Origin: Pseudocolwellia sp049933045
GTDB taxonomy: Bacteria; Pseudomonadota; Gammaproteobacteria; Enterobacterales; Alteromonadaceae
DNA: 64,000 nucleotides
Assembly: GCF_049933045.1 (NCBI RefSeq)
Contig: NZ_CP187926.1
Location: 3,906,001 to 3,970,000 of the forward strand
Reading direction: 5' to 3'
In this document: positions 33,748-43,790 of the stretch, in pieces
Layout: every line of letters begins with the position of its first letter
Position numbering within the stretch: the stretch's first letter is position 1
Made by a program: the position numbers and the translations under genes
The notes under the pieces: generated by a model
Databases searched by the model: none
What the model saw: only the letters and a program-made list of their open reading frames with translations
Told to the model about the DNA's origin: nothing

Positions 33748-36495
33748 TTATATGGAAAACTGTTTTTGTAAGTTAATAAATGCTTCATCATCACAAGGAC
33801 GAGAAAAATAATAACCTTGGGCAAAATCGCATCCCATCAATTTTAACAACTCACATTGCTCTTCGGCTTCAACACCTTCAGCGACCACTTGAATACCCAG
33901 TTTATGCGCCATCACAACAATAGCTTCACATAGAATATAATCATCAGATTGCGGTAGCAGTGAATTTACGAAAGATTGATCAATTTTTAAAAAGTCGACA
34001 TCGTACTCTTTTATATAAGCTAATGACGAATATCCAGTACCAAAATCATCAATGGCAATAGCAACACCTTTGTCGGCAAATAATTGAAATTTATTTCTGA
34101 TCTCACGTGTAGCATTCATTAATAAGTTTTCAGTTATTTCAAGAATAATAGCATCGGCTTGTGCAAACTTTTCAATGGTTTTAATCCATTCGTTGTTATT
34201 GTTATGCGAAGTCATAAACTGCAACGGTGAGATATTAATACTCATCTGAAAGTCTTCACCAAAATGTGATGAAAATAATTTTATCTTTTCACTGGCTTCT
34301 TTAACGACCCATGAACCCATAGGAAAAATGAGTCCGGTTTCTTCAGCTAAACCAATAAATTGATCGGGTGGAATAAGGCCTTGTGTTGGATGAAACCAGC
34401 GGATCAAGGCTTCAGCTTTTTTAATTTCACCTGTTTTCATATCTATAATTGGTTGGTAAAACAGTTTGAATTCACCTATTTCAACAGCACGGCGTAAGTC
34501 TGTTAATAGAGTCATGCGTTTTATCGCTGATTCTTGCATAATACTTTGATAATAATGATAGCGATTTCGTCCCGCTTTTTTAGCGGAAAACATCGCTTGA
34601 TCAGCTGCTTTAATGAGGTCTTTAGCATCAATGAAATCTTCAGGATAAAGCGCGATACCAATGCTAGGTGATATATAACAGGTATTCTCGCCAATTAAGA
34701 TCGGCTCACTTATTTTGTCTATAATTCTTTGAGTTGTATCATCAATTACATGTGGGCTAGAGATGTCATTCATGATAATTGTAAATTCGTCACCACCTAA
34801 GCGTGCAACAATATCTGATTGCCTAATACAGTGTGATAATCGTTGAGCAACTTCCTTGAGCAACATATCCCCTACGTGATGGCCTAAGGTGTCGTTAACC
34901 TCTTTAAAATGGTCAAGGTCGATAAATAATAAGGCAAGCTTTTGCTGATTATCTGTTTTTTTGATTATTTCTTTGTCTAGAGTTTCAAGAAACATTTTAC
35001 GATTTGGTAAGCTTGTTAAACTGTCAAAGTTGGCTTGTTTCCAAATAAGCTTTTCTGCTCTTTCTCTATTTGATATATCTCGAATAATAATAATTAATTC
35101 ATCAGAGTGATCTATTTTGACTATTCTCACTTCAAAAGTATTTGTTGAATCTTCATTATGACGATAGTATTTCCAAGGGAGTACTTCTTGCCCATCTATT
35201 ATCTTTTTAATGTTTGTTTGAAAAACATTGGCAACATCTAGTTCAAACAAACCCTCTATAGGTTTTCCTATTATTGCTCTTAAATTTTCTGTACCAGCAC
35301 TTTTGTAATCTAATATTTTCGCTGTTTCACTGATCCTAATATACGTGTCGGGTAATGCTGTAAAAATAGACGTTAATTCTTGATTTCTGGAAATAGAAGC
35401 TTGCTCGGATTGAAGCCTCTTTGTAGCCATTCGTTTAAACTTTTTACTTAGAAGTATGATCTCTTTGGCACCTGAATAGGTTTTGAAATTTGCTACCTTT
35501 CCATCTTCAAGATCATCAATCGCTTGTAATAGCTGATTTATAGGTTGGAGTATATCTCGACTTAAATAGAGAATGGCGAACAGAGATAATATAATAACAA
35601 CGACAATGTCTATCGCTAAATTCTGATAAAAAGCATGGTCAGCCTTTTTTATAATGCTATCTACTGGAATACCTATAGTGAATTTTATAGGGTTAAGGAT
35701 ATCTTGTTGATATAAGTCTGTTTGTGAATACACCCTATTTTTGGTTGATTCAGTCCTGTTTGAAGAAAAGTCGTGAATGTTTTTATTAATACCATATAGA
35801 CTTATATTTTCGCCGATATTGCCTTCATTCTTAGGATAACTCGCTATAATAATACCGTTTACATCTGAAATAAACGCTACGCTATCTTTGGGTAAATTAT
35901 AAAAGGCAAGCTCTTCACTCCACCAATCTAAAGAAATAACGGTAACCAAAAGTGCTGTAACCTCGTTAGTGCCTTTCTTGAATATAGGATAGGCAAAGTT
36001 AACACTCACTTTGTCGGTTGCTCTATCTATCTGAAATTTACTAATCGAGAAAGCTTTGTTCTTTATTGCCTTTTTTATGTATTCCCTATCGGCAACGTTT
36101 ACTTTCTTATTTAAAGGTAAGGCATTACAAACTAAATCACCATTAACCAGAGGAACACCGATATTAATATAGGAAGGGTTAAGTGCAACAATAGAGGCGA
36201 GATTTTGGCTACATAAAGGAGTGTTAGGTGTTTGTAAAAAGTTCTCTTTAGATAATTGCTTTAAAAATAATTGGCTACTTTTTAATACCTTAAGCTGTTC
36301 TTGTTCAACTTGATAACTTATGTCTTTAGTCAGGGCTATGCTTTTATCAATGCCACTTTTTTTATCTTTATAAGCCTGATAATACATGAGACCAATACTA
36401 GGAATGGTGATGAAGAAAATCATTAACAAAAAACGAAACTTAATTGTATTTTTTGTACGTGGTTTATTCTTCATTGTAGCTTGGTGATTTGGCAT
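33748..36495 (-). CDS. Membrane sensor with PAS, GGDEF and EAL domains
   Basis: The 915-residue protein is a bifunctional-type cyclic-di-GMP enzyme. It has a membrane segment at about 22-41, a large periplasmic sensor of Cache type (about 45-285, with the AFISDVNGIIIASYP strand) and a second membrane segment near 290-312. A HAMP-like linker and a PAS domain (about 370-480) follow. The GGDEF domain has an intact signature, GGDEF at 567-571. The EAL domain has the intact EAL motif at 695-697 in AEALIRW, then DDFGTGYSSL and KIDQSFV. Both activities could therefore be present. It likely senses a small exported molecule. An ATG seven codons in (MKNKPRT) could be the true start. Confidence 0.93.
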   Translation of the reverse strand: MPNHQATMKNKPRTKNTIKFRFLLMIFFITIPSIGLMYYQAYKDKKSGIDKSIALTKDISYQVEQEQLKVLKSSQLFLKQLSKENFLQTPNTPLCSQNLASIVALNPSYINIGVPLVNGDLVCNALPLNKKVNVADREYIKKAIKNKAFSISKFQIDRATDKVSVNFAYPIFKKGTNEVTALLVTVISLDWWSEELAFYNLPKDSVAFISDVNGIIIASYPKNEGNIGENISLYGINKNIHDFSSNRTESTKNRVYSQTDLYQQDILNPIKFTIGIPVDSIIKKADHAFYQNLAIDIVVVIILSLFAILYLSRDILQPINQLLQAIDDLEDGKVANFKTYSGAKEIILLSKKFKRMATKRLQSEQASISRNQELTSIFTALPDTYIRISETAKILDYKSAGTENLRAIIGKPIEGLFELDVANVFQTNIKKIIDGQEVLPWKYYRHNEDSTNTFEVRIVKIDHSDELIIIIRDISNRERAEKLIWKQANFDSLTSLPNRKMFLETLDKEIIKKTDNQQKLALLFIDLDHFKEVNDTLGHHVGDMLLKEVAQRLSHCIRQSDIVARLGGDEFTIIMNDISSPHVIDDTTQRIIDKISEPILIGENTCYISPSIGIALYPEDFIDAKDLIKAADQAMFSAKKAGRNRYHYYQSIMQESAIKRMTLLTDLRRAVEIGEFKLFYQPIIDMKTGEIKKAEALIRWFHPTQGLIPPDQFIGLAEETGLIFPMGSWVVKEASEKIKLFSSHFGEDFQMSINISPLQFMTSHNNNNEWIKTIEKFAQADAIILEITENLLMNATREIRNKFQLFADKGVAIAIDDFGTGYSSLAYIKEYDVDFLKIDQSFVNSLLPQSDDYILCEAIVVMAHKLGIQVVAEGVEAEEQCELLKLMGCDFAQGYYFSRPCDDEAFINLQKQFSI

Positions 36496-36941
36496 AAATA
36501 CTCGGTCATTTATTATTGTTTTTTTAGGATGATTGAGCCGTATTCAATTTCAAATACTTTGCAGTACACGGTTTAGCGAGATCAAAACACTTTTATCTCG
36601 ACAAAATTTAACCGTGAAAAATCAACAGATCCTAGTCCGTCTTATTTAAATACCTCATTATTTTTTGGTTTAACACACGTGTTTATGAGTATAAATAATA
36701 CTGAGGTTTTTATAAGTATAGGATATATAGAAAAAATAGTAATAAATTAGGGAAATAAGTTAAATAATTTTGTAATACGTTTATAAATATAGAGTGCGCT
36801 TACATTAGAGGGGAATAAAAATGGGATATTACTGGGGGTTGATGAAGTGAAACCTTCTCTAATAATTAAATGTAAGAACACATTGGCAATTATTAGAGAA
36901 GTTATTATCTCTGTATTGAATCAGAGATAAGTAAGATACAA
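36496..36941. other. 446-bp intergenic region with two tandem inverted repeats
   Basis: No gene is seen. CTTCTCTAATAATT (36854-36867) and AATTATTAGAGAAG (36888-36901) are a perfect 14-bp inverted repeat with a 20-nt loop. TATCTCTG (36906-36913) and CAGAGATA (36922-36929) form a second perfect one. Both lie just after the end of the PUA-less glutamate 5-kinase gene and may end or stabilise its mRNA, but no T-run follows in the minus direction. The part nearer 36496 should carry the GGDEF-EAL gene promoter. Confidence 0.5.
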
Positions 36942-37727
36942 CTATTTAGTTTCTTTCTTTTTCTTGTCAGCAGACTGGAATAAAGTACCCAGTGTGTGAT
37001 TATCATGTAACAAGAATGATTCTGCAGAACTCAAATCATAGCCATTACATAACAACATTTTTTTCCCTTTTTTCATTAGGAAGTCCGCGGCTTTTAACTT
37101 AGTTACTATGCCACCCGTAGCAAAAGGGTCATTAGGTGATGAAACGTCTAGTAATGCTTCAGGAGGAATTTCATTTATTACTTTGAATATTTTAGCATCA
37201 GTATGTTCATGCGGGTTTTTATCATAATAACCGTCGATATCACTTAATATCATCAGTAATTCAGCATGAGTTGCCACCGTTACATTAGCTGATAATTGAT
37301 CATTATCGCCAAAGAGTTGCTCAGGTGTTGATGAAATATCATTTTCGTTCACGATAGGTAAAATGTCATTATCTAGATGGGCATCGATAATTTCTTGGAA
37401 CATTTTTGTTCTTTTACGTGAATCGAAATCATCTTCTGTTAATAATATTTGTGCAGTATCTATTTCATAAATATCGAATTTTTTCTTATACGACGTCATT
37501 AGAATTGGCTGGCCTGCAGCGGCTAATGCACGTTTTCCAATAAGCTTTCTTTTATCAAGTTTTAAGGCTGAATAGCCTGCTGCAACAGCACCTGAAGTTA
37601 CCAATATAACCTTATATTTAGTGCGCAGATGGGCAATTAAGGTTACTAAATTTAACATTCTTTCTTTTGCTATTCGGTTTTTTTCAGTTAAAACCGCACT
37701 ACCTACTTTAATCACAAGTCTTTTCAT
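36942..37727 (-). CDS. Glutamate 5-kinase-like protein without PUA domain
   Basis: The 261-residue protein is an amino-acid kinase closely patterned on ProB: VIKVGSAVLT (1-13), VTSGAVAAGYSAL, AAAGQPILM, QILLTEDDF, IVNENDISSTPEQLFGDNDQLSA, LSDIDGYYDKNP and FATGGIVTKLKAA. The nucleotide- and glutamate-site motifs are all intact. It ends there, with a Lys-rich tail (DKKKKETK) and no C-terminal PUA domain, whereas the canonical 367-residue ProB is encoded at 51239. It is solitary, flanked by long noncoding stretches and not next to a proA. It may make glutamyl-5-phosphate under different feedback control, or act on another acid. PUA-less glutamate kinases are known in other bacteria. Confidence 0.88.
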   Translation of the reverse strand: MKRLVIKVGSAVLTEKNRIAKERMLNLVTLIAHLRTKYKVILVTSGAVAAGYSALKLDKRKLIGKRALAAAGQPILMTSYKKKFDIYEIDTAQILLTEDDFDSRKRTKMFQEIIDAHLDNDILPIVNENDISSTPEQLFGDNDQLSANVTVATHAELLMILSDIDGYYDKNPHEHTDAKIFKVINEIPPEALLDVSSPNDPFATGGIVTKLKAADFLMKKGKKMLLCNGYDLSSAESFLLHDNHTLGTLFQSADKKKKETK

Positions 37728-38498
37728 ATTTATTTTATTACTTTCTTAAGTTAGTTAGATAAATAAGGAGATATAATTAATTCTTTAGTTTGATACTTTA
37801 CTGTTTTACCCGCTATTAACGTAATTAACCAAGCAAAATAAAGCCAGGTAATCGTAAATATCAAATACTCCACCAAAAGTTTTCTGAACAATCACGCGGT
37901 GCTACTTTTCAAAATTCACACGAGCGTATCAGGTTTGTTATATGCTGATTGTATAAAGCGATCTAAATGCAGTGTTAAAGTTTAGTGCATTTTTATTTTG
38001 ATCTAGTGATAACTGCAATGTAATACCCATAAGTAGGATAATAATTTTTCGACTTATTTAAACAAACGTTAATTAATCCATTTGTCGTCGAAACAATGCT
38101 TGGTATGTATCACGTGTTAATACCGAAGATGAAATGAGTAACCGAGAATCACTGGTACCCATTGTTGCTGCTAGCTATAGCGGCAAGTAAAAGCCAGTAA
38201 TTAATCATAAGAGTTACTCTTGGCTTAAAATAACAAACACTACTTTACTGATTGTTCATGTTAATGGTAACACAATCAGATGATTAAAATAACCGACGCT
38301 TTTTTAACTGACTATTCGTATCCGCTGAAAGTATTTTGTGAGATAAAATATAAATTGCATATTTATTATTTAACAACAAAGTGTTACTTTATTTTGCATG
38401 CAAGGTAGCAAGGTGATTTTCCCTCTCGTTTTTCTGATAATGTTTCTTAAGTGTTCAGCGAATAAAACATTATATAGATGGGTATAAAATAAAAAATA
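37728..38498. other. 771-bp intergenic region without a recognised gene
   Basis: No long open frame or known RNA was found. An inverted pair CTGATTGT/ACAATCAG is present near 38258-38281. Around 38090-38190 one forward frame stays open for about 35 codons (ending EDEMSNRESLVPIVAASYSGK before a stop at about 38190) but has no family that I recognise and no good start signal; it could be a gene remnant. The end near 38499 must contain the promoter of the six-gene RDD operon. Confidence 0.4.
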
Positions 38499-39200
38499 AT
38501 GATGCAGTATCAAGGATTAGATAATAAGTTTTCCATCAAACTGCCTGAAGGTGTGAGTATTAATCTTGTGCCTGCAGGTATTGTTGTTCGTTCGTGTGCC
38601 TACCTTTACGACTTTTTCATTCGTGCGCTTGTTTTTGCCTTAATTGCTGCTGTCTTATCTTTTTTGGGTGATGCTGGGCAAGGGCTTATTCTGATTGCCT
38701 ATTTTGTTATTACTTGGGGTTATTATATTGCCTTTGAAGCCAAGTCTGGTACTACTCCTGGTAAGAAAAAATTTAATTTAAAAGTTGTACAAGACAATGG
38801 TCTTCCTGCCACATTAAGTAATGTGATTATTCGAAATCTATTGCGCCCAGCAGATGCTTTTCCTTTTGGTTATTGCTTAGGCATAGCCACCATGAGTTTT
38901 AGTAAAAGTTATAAACGCATTGGTGATTGGAGCGCAGGCACACTTGTTATTTACCAAGAGAAGAAAATAGAATCTGCGATAAATGGCGACAACATAAGTC
39001 ATGAAGATGCGCCAAATATTGAGCTAGCAATCGATGAGCAACAAGCTGTTGTCGAGTTTTTAGAGCGTAGTCAAAAATTATCACCAGCTCGTCAAGAAGA
39101 GCTTGCTAACATTCTTAGTGATGCCTTAAATGCCGAAGGTGAACTCGCTACTCATAAATTAAAAAGTATGGCCAACTTCTATTTAGGCCAAAAAATATGA
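38499..39200 (+). CDS. RDD-family membrane protein
   Basis: The 233-residue protein has an N-terminal RDD domain: VPAGIVVRSCAYLYDFFIRAL (the Arg and Asp residues of the family), then several membrane segments, GTTPGKKKFNLKVV, and the final RIGDWSAGTLVIY motif. The last 70 residues are soluble and helical. It is first of six overlapping genes. The next gene's ATG lies in its stop (39197-39200). RDD proteins are thought to act as transporters, but their role in this cluster is unknown. ATGATG at 38499 gives two possible starts three bases apart; no strong ribosome site is visible. Confidence 0.88.
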   Translation: MMQYQGLDNKFSIKLPEGVSINLVPAGIVVRSCAYLYDFFIRALVFALIAAVLSFLGDAGQGLILIAYFVITWGYYIAFEAKSGTTPGKKKFNLKVVQDNGLPATLSNVIIRNLLRPADAFPFGYCLGIATMSFSKSYKRIGDWSAGTLVIYQEKKIESAINGDNISHEDAPNIELAIDEQQAVVEFLERSQKLSPARQEELANILSDALNAEGELATHKLKSMANFYLGQKI

Positions 39201-40147
39201 AACAAAACCAATTTGTGCAGCAAAATGAAGCACGCTGGCAGCAGTTCGAGCAATTATCTGTCAACCCTCAAGATGATATGCCTGCTGAGTTTTCTGTGCT
39301 GTATCGCCAAGTTTGCAACGATTTAGCAACAGCAAGAACACGTCATTATTCGCCATCTTTAATTGCTAAACTTAATGAATTTGTTTCAATCGGGCAAAGC
39401 ATCTTATATCAAGGAGAAGGTATAAAAATAAGTTCGTTAATACGACTTTTTAAATATAACTTTTTCCGCGCTTTATTCGAAAACCGTTATTATCTCTGGG
39501 TTTCTTTTGGTGCCTTTTATGGCTTGGCTTTAGTTGCTTTTGCTTGGGTAAAAATAGACCCTGATGCCGTTTATTATTTTCTTGATGTAAACAGCATTAA
39601 AGATATAGAAGAAATGTACAATCCTGCCAGCTCAACACAAGTAGATGAAAGAGAATCTGGTTCCACTATTTTAATGTTTGGCGTGTATATTTATAACAAC
39701 ATAGGTATAGCCTTCCAAATGTTTGGTGGCGGTGCTTTATTTGGTATTGGTGCTATTTTACCTTTGCTTTTCAATAGCTTTTATTTTGGTGCTATATCAG
39801 CACATATTGTGAATGTGGGATACGAAAGTACCTTCTTTTCGTTTGTGGTTACGCACGGATCGTTTGAACTTACGGCTATAACTATTGCTGGCGCTGCAGG
39901 TGCAAAAATAGGTTTTAGCTTATTGATGCCCGGACAATATTCCAGAGCTCATGCAATAAAAATTGCTGGTGGTACTGTATTACCTTTAATTGTTGGTGCT
40001 TTTATTATGCTGGTTATCGCTGCCGTTATTGAAGCCTTTTGGTCGCCCTTAAATATTCCTAATGCTTTTAAATATTCTGCAGGCGCAGTTTGTTGGTTCT
40101 ATGTTTTGTTTATGTTTTATCGAGGTACACGATATGGACATAACTAA
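39197..40147 (+). CDS. SpoIIM-like (stage II sporulation M) membrane protein
   Basis: The 316-residue protein has a soluble N-terminal part with the family motif VCNDLATARTR and then about five membrane segments, with a Gly/Phe-rich block GIAFQMFGGGALFGIGAILP and the following LFNSFYFGAISAHIV that mark the SpoIIM/DUF95 family. In bacteria that do not sporulate the family occurs almost only in this type of cluster. It overlaps the RDD gene by four bases and the next gene by 14. Confidence 0.88.
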   Translation: MKQNQFVQQNEARWQQFEQLSVNPQDDMPAEFSVLYRQVCNDLATARTRHYSPSLIAKLNEFVSIGQSILYQGEGIKISSLIRLFKYNFFRALFENRYYLWVSFGAFYGLALVAFAWVKIDPDAVYYFLDVNSIKDIEEMYNPASSTQVDERESGSTILMFGVYIYNNIGIAFQMFGGGALFGIGAILPLLFNSFYFGAISAHIVNVGYESTFFSFVVTHGSFELTAITIAGAAGAKIGFSLLMPGQYSRAHAIKIAGGTVLPLIVGAFIMLVIAAVIEAFWSPLNIPNAFKYSAGAVCWFYVLFMFYRGTRYGHN

Positions 40148-41675
40148 ACTCTTCTTTAATGCTAGGCAACGAAATGCTTGGCAAGTGTTCGATTTAACTC
40201 AGTTAGTTGTTAAACATCATTTTTTTCAACTCATGTTAATTGTGCTTTGTTTGTATTTGCCAATTATCATTATACTTTCGCTGATCTTTAGTGCCTCAAC
40301 GGCTTCAGCAATTGTCTGGTGGTTAAAACCTTTACTGGAAAGGCCCCTTTTAGATTTTTTATCTAAACGTAGCTTTTATCAACCCACTAGCACTTGGTCG
40401 TCTATTTTATCGATCAAAAAGCTTAAAGTGATTGATATTATTTCGATGCTGACTATCCGTCGTTTTAGCCCTTATCGTGCTTATTTAGCGCCAATTGAGC
40501 AACTTGAATTGTTAGAAGGTAAAGAACGAAGTAAACGTAAAAATATCTTATTAAACAGGAACGACCACAAACAAACCTTTTGGTTGATCTTCTGCTTACA
40601 TATTGAATTTATGATCACTATGCTCTTTATGCTGATTGTTTATAATTTTATTCCTCAAGGGATCTCAATTGATGACCAATTCTTTACCAGCGGTACTGCA
40701 CTTTACCAATTAGAACTGTTGTACTCTTGCTGTTTTATGGCCTCACTCATGTTGGTCACTCCGTTTTATGTGACGGGTGGGTTTTTGGGATACTTAAATT
40801 CGCGTATTGACATGGAAGGTTGGGATTTAGAGCTCACTTTCAAAAGTATTGCAGCCCGCTTTCGTCATATTGCAGCGGCTTTAGTTATAGGGTTTTTTAG
40901 TTTCAGCTTACCAGCGCCGCCATTAGCTGCTCAGGAAATTCCAGTAGAGGCAGTTGCCGTTGAACAAATTAATGAAACACAAACTGATGATCCAGAAGCT
41001 GATATAGAAGAAGTATTAAATGAACGAAATATCGCGATAAGAAAAGAAGTTGATGACATTTATGAACAACATGAACTGATTGAAAGCGCCAGTATTTGGG
41101 TGCCTGATAGCGAAGATAAAGATACGAATTATGATTTAGATTGGTTAAAGAGTTTTTTTATGGGTTTAGGTGCAATAAGTAATATTGCGGGTTATCTCAT
41201 TTGGTTATTATTAGCAGCATTAATTGTTTGGATTATTTACAAGTTATATCAAGCTGGTGGCTTTAAATGGCTTAAATTTAGTAACCATAAATCCAAGGCA
41301 ATAGAGAGTGCGGTAGAAATCCCCACCTTTTTAAGCAGTATTGATCGCACTGAAGGTCCGAAAGACTTACTTAAAGCCGCAGAAATAGCTAATAGCGAGC
41401 ATGCTTATCGTACTGCCTTGATGTATCTACTTAAATACGGATTTATTTATGCGCAAAACTTTTCTAGTGTATTAATTACAAAATCAATGTCAGAAAAAGA
41501 ATGTGAAACCGCTCTTCTAAAAGCACTGCCCACATTATTGCATAAAAACTATAAGCAGCTTTTTCAGTTATGGATACAGCAAGCTTGGGCGCATAAAGAC
41601 GTAACTCAACAACAAGTGGAAGAAGTGATCACTGCTTTTTATGCTATGAAGCCAGAGCAAGCAAATCATGAGTAA
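40134..41675 (+). CDS. DUF4129-containing membrane protein
   Basis: The frame is open from 40062, but ATG 40134 with GAGGTA upstream (40122-40127) is the sensible start, giving 513 residues. Three membrane segments occupy the N-terminal 240 residues. An Ala-rich stretch that ends LPAPPLAAQ, followed by an acidic linker (TQTDDPEADIEEVL), leads to a fourth membrane segment near residue 350. The C-terminal soluble domain, ALMYLLKYGFIYAQNFSS, fits DUF4129. It is third in the operon and overlaps both neighbours. Function unknown; DUF4129 proteins co-occur with MoxR ATPases and transglutaminase-like or DUF58 proteins. Confidence 0.78.
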   Translation: MDITKLFFNARQRNAWQVFDLTQLVVKHHFFQLMLIVLCLYLPIIIILSLIFSASTASAIVWWLKPLLERPLLDFLSKRSFYQPTSTWSSILSIKKLKVIDIISMLTIRRFSPYRAYLAPIEQLELLEGKERSKRKNILLNRNDHKQTFWLIFCLHIEFMITMLFMLIVYNFIPQGISIDDQFFTSGTALYQLELLYSCCFMASLMLVTPFYVTGGFLGYLNSRIDMEGWDLELTFKSIAARFRHIAAALVIGFFSFSLPAPPLAAQEIPVEAVAVEQINETQTDDPEADIEEVLNERNIAIRKEVDDIYEQHELIESASIWVPDSEDKDTNYDLDWLKSFFMGLGAISNIAGYLIWLLLAALIVWIIYKLYQAGGFKWLKFSNHKSKAIESAVEIPTFLSSIDRTEGPKDLLKAAEIANSEHAYRTALMYLLKYGFIYAQNFSSVLITKSMSEKECETALLKALPTLLHKNYKQLFQLWIQQAWAHKDVTQQQVEEVITAFYAMKPEQANHE

Positions 41676-42816
41676 ATCTAAAGGCTTTTTAATTGTTGGG
41701 TTAGCTCTGCTTGTTATAGCGATAGGTTATCTTATCAGCAGTATTGAATGGAATATGGTTGATGAAGAAATCGGTTTAACAAGAGAAGCTGAGCAGGAGC
41801 CGTTACTTGCTGCAAGCTTATTTCTAGAAAGCTATCAGAAAGATCTTACAACCATAACCACACCAGAATCTTTCTTTAAAGATGGGACCATTACCTTATC
41901 TAAAGACTCCAGTTTACTTATAGATGAAGCGGCTTTAGTTGAATATGATGGGCTAATCCCTGCGTTAGTCACTTGGGTTAAGCAAGGTGGACATTTAGTT
42001 TATACCTTGTCACCAAGACGAGAGCAGCTCGATTTAGAATACAATGACGTTATTGCCTTATCAGAGATAACGGTTATAGATGCTGAAGAAGTTGCATATC
42101 GTGAATCCGTGCTCGATACACCGATATCTAATGGAATTATCACCACTGATGACCACACTTTTTCGATACATTTAGCGCATCGTTTTACCTTTGAAAACTG
42201 TGCAGGGCTTGATATAACCAAAAAAGATAGTGAGGCAATACTCATTTGTGAAATGGGTGTTAATGACGGCTACATTACCTTTGTGCCGAGTATTAATGCT
42301 ATTTCAAATGATGGTTTAAGGCATTTAGATCATGGTGAGTATTTATTGTGGTTAATAGGAAAAAATAACAAACTCGTTTACTTACCTAGTACACAATCTA
42401 CAAGTTGGGCTGTTTTGTTATGGCAGTGGAGCTGGCAGGTTGTATTACTCACTTTAATATTAAGTTTACTACTGATGTGGCAACTAAGTATGCGCTTAGG
42501 GTTAGCAATTGAACCGTCGAAGCATTCGAAAAACTTGTTTGCAAAACATATTGAAGCGGTTGGTAACTTCTTATTTAAATATCAACATCACGACGTACTT
42601 AAAAATGCATTATTGATTGATCTTGCTAATGCAGTTGAAAAAAGACATCCAAAATACAAACAACTAAACCTAAATGAACAAGCGAGTTTGATCAGTTCAT
42701 TAACAGGTAAAAAAACCAGCGACATTTATTTACTTTTATCCGAGCCACTGCCTGAAGATGAAAACAAAAGGATAAAGTTTATTAAGTTATTTAGAGAACT
42801 AAGGAATTTATTGTGA
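41668..42816 (+). CDS. DUF4350-containing membrane protein
   Basis: The 382 residues include an N-terminal membrane helix (about 7-25), a periplasmic domain with the family start NPLLAA-like sequence EPLLAASLFLESYQ and alternating strand-helix structure (SSLLIDEAALVEYDGLIPALVTWVKQGG), and a second membrane helix near 252-270 (VVLLTLILSLLLMWQLSM). A cytoplasmic helical tail follows. This is the layout of DUF4350 proteins, which are placed with MoxR/DUF58 genes. It overlaps the previous gene by eight bases and the MoxR gene by four (GTGA). Confidence 0.82.
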   Translation: MSKSKGFLIVGLALLVIAIGYLISSIEWNMVDEEIGLTREAEQEPLLAASLFLESYQKDLTTITTPESFFKDGTITLSKDSSLLIDEAALVEYDGLIPALVTWVKQGGHLVYTLSPRREQLDLEYNDVIALSEITVIDAEEVAYRESVLDTPISNGIITTDDHTFSIHLAHRFTFENCAGLDITKKDSEAILICEMGVNDGYITFVPSINAISNDGLRHLDHGEYLLWLIGKNNKLVYLPSTQSTSWAVLLWQWSWQVVLLTLILSLLLMWQLSMRLGLAIEPSKHSKNLFAKHIEAVGNFLFKYQHHDVLKNALLIDLANAVEKRHPKYKQLNLNEQASLISSLTGKKTSDIYLLLSEPLPEDENKRIKFIKLFRELRNLL

Positions 42817-43790
42817 TTGACGCAACGCCAGAACTAACTATCGAAGAAGCTTTTAATCAGGTAACTCAATTAAAAAGTAGCATCGCTAGCGTACTAATTG
42901 GACAAGACACCATTATTGAAAATGTACTTACCGTATTATTTTCCGGTGGGCATATCTTACTAGAAGGTGTTCCAGGGCTAGGTAAAACCTTATTAGTTAG
43001 AGCCTTAGCGCAAAGCTTATCAGTAGACTTTTCTCGTGTTCAATTTACACCCGATTTGATGCCGTCAGACGTTCTTGGTCATAGTTTATATGATTTAAAA
43101 ACAGGCGAATTTATTATCAAAAAAGGTCCCGCTCATACTAATTTATTATTAGCTGATGAAATTAACCGTGCGCCGGCAAAAACACAATCTGCGTTATTAG
43201 AAGTTATGCAAGAGCAGCAAATAACGATAGATGGCGAAAGCCAATTGTTAAGCTCACCTTTTATGGTGCTAGCAACACAAAACCCGTTAGATCAAGAAGG
43301 AACGTATCCACTTCCTGAGGCTGAGCTTGATCGCTTTATGATGAAAATAAATTTAGATTACCCATTAAAAGATGATGAAATTACCTTATTAAAGTTAAAT
43401 ACCGAAGAAAGAAGCCATGAACTCAATACCAATAATCTCCCGCAATTAATGAATGCAGACATTATTGAAAAAATTAAGGTATTAGCCACTAAAACAACTG
43501 TTGATGAGCAGATCTATCATTATGCAGTAGATATAGTGACTAAAACCCGAAACTGGCATGGGATCATTCATGGGGCGGGTGTACGAGCAAGTATTAACTT
43601 GATCAAAGCAGCAAAAGTAACAGCACTGATGAATGGGCGTGATTTTGTTGTACCCGACGACATTAAAGTTGTAGCCAAAAACGTATTAAGACATCGTTTA
43701 ATATTGTCAGCAGATGTTGAGCTTGAAGGTATTACTCAAGATCAAACCATTGATGATTTATTAAAATCGATTGAAGCTCCACGCGTATGA
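42813..43790 (+). CDS. MoxR-family AAA+ ATPase
   Basis: MoxR ATPases are chaperone-like AAA+ proteins that help assemble or activate metal- or VWA-containing complexes. The 325-residue product has Walker A GVPGLGKT (52-59), the MoxR-specific RVQFTPDLMPSDVLGHSLYD, Walker B LLADEINRAPAKTQSALLE, sensor 1 ATQNP and the arginine-finger LDRFMMK region. All motifs needed for ATP hydrolysis are present. The start is GTG at 42813, overlapping the DUF4350 stop; the stop overlaps the DUF58 start (ATGA). No VWA-protein genes follow, so DUF58 is its most likely partner. Confidence 0.95.
   Translation: MIDATPELTIEEAFNQVTQLKSSIASVLIGQDTIIENVLTVLFSGGHILLEGVPGLGKTLLVRALAQSLSVDFSRVQFTPDLMPSDVLGHSLYDLKTGEFIIKKGPAHTNLLLADEINRAPAKTQSALLEVMQEQQITIDGESQLLSSPFMVLATQNPLDQEGTYPLPEAELDRFMMKINLDYPLKDDEITLLKLNTEERSHELNTNNLPQLMNADIIEKIKVLATKTTVDEQIYHYAVDIVTKTRNWHGIIHGAGVRASINLIKAAKVTALMNGRDFVVPDDIKVVAKNVLRHRLILSADVELEGITQDQTIDDLLKSIEAPRV

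Noticed and set aside
38090..38190. About 35 open codons ending EDEMSNRESLVPIVAASYSGK, possible gene remnant
   Set aside because: No start signal or recognised family; a run this short is common in noncoding DNA, so it is only mentioned in the intergenic entry.
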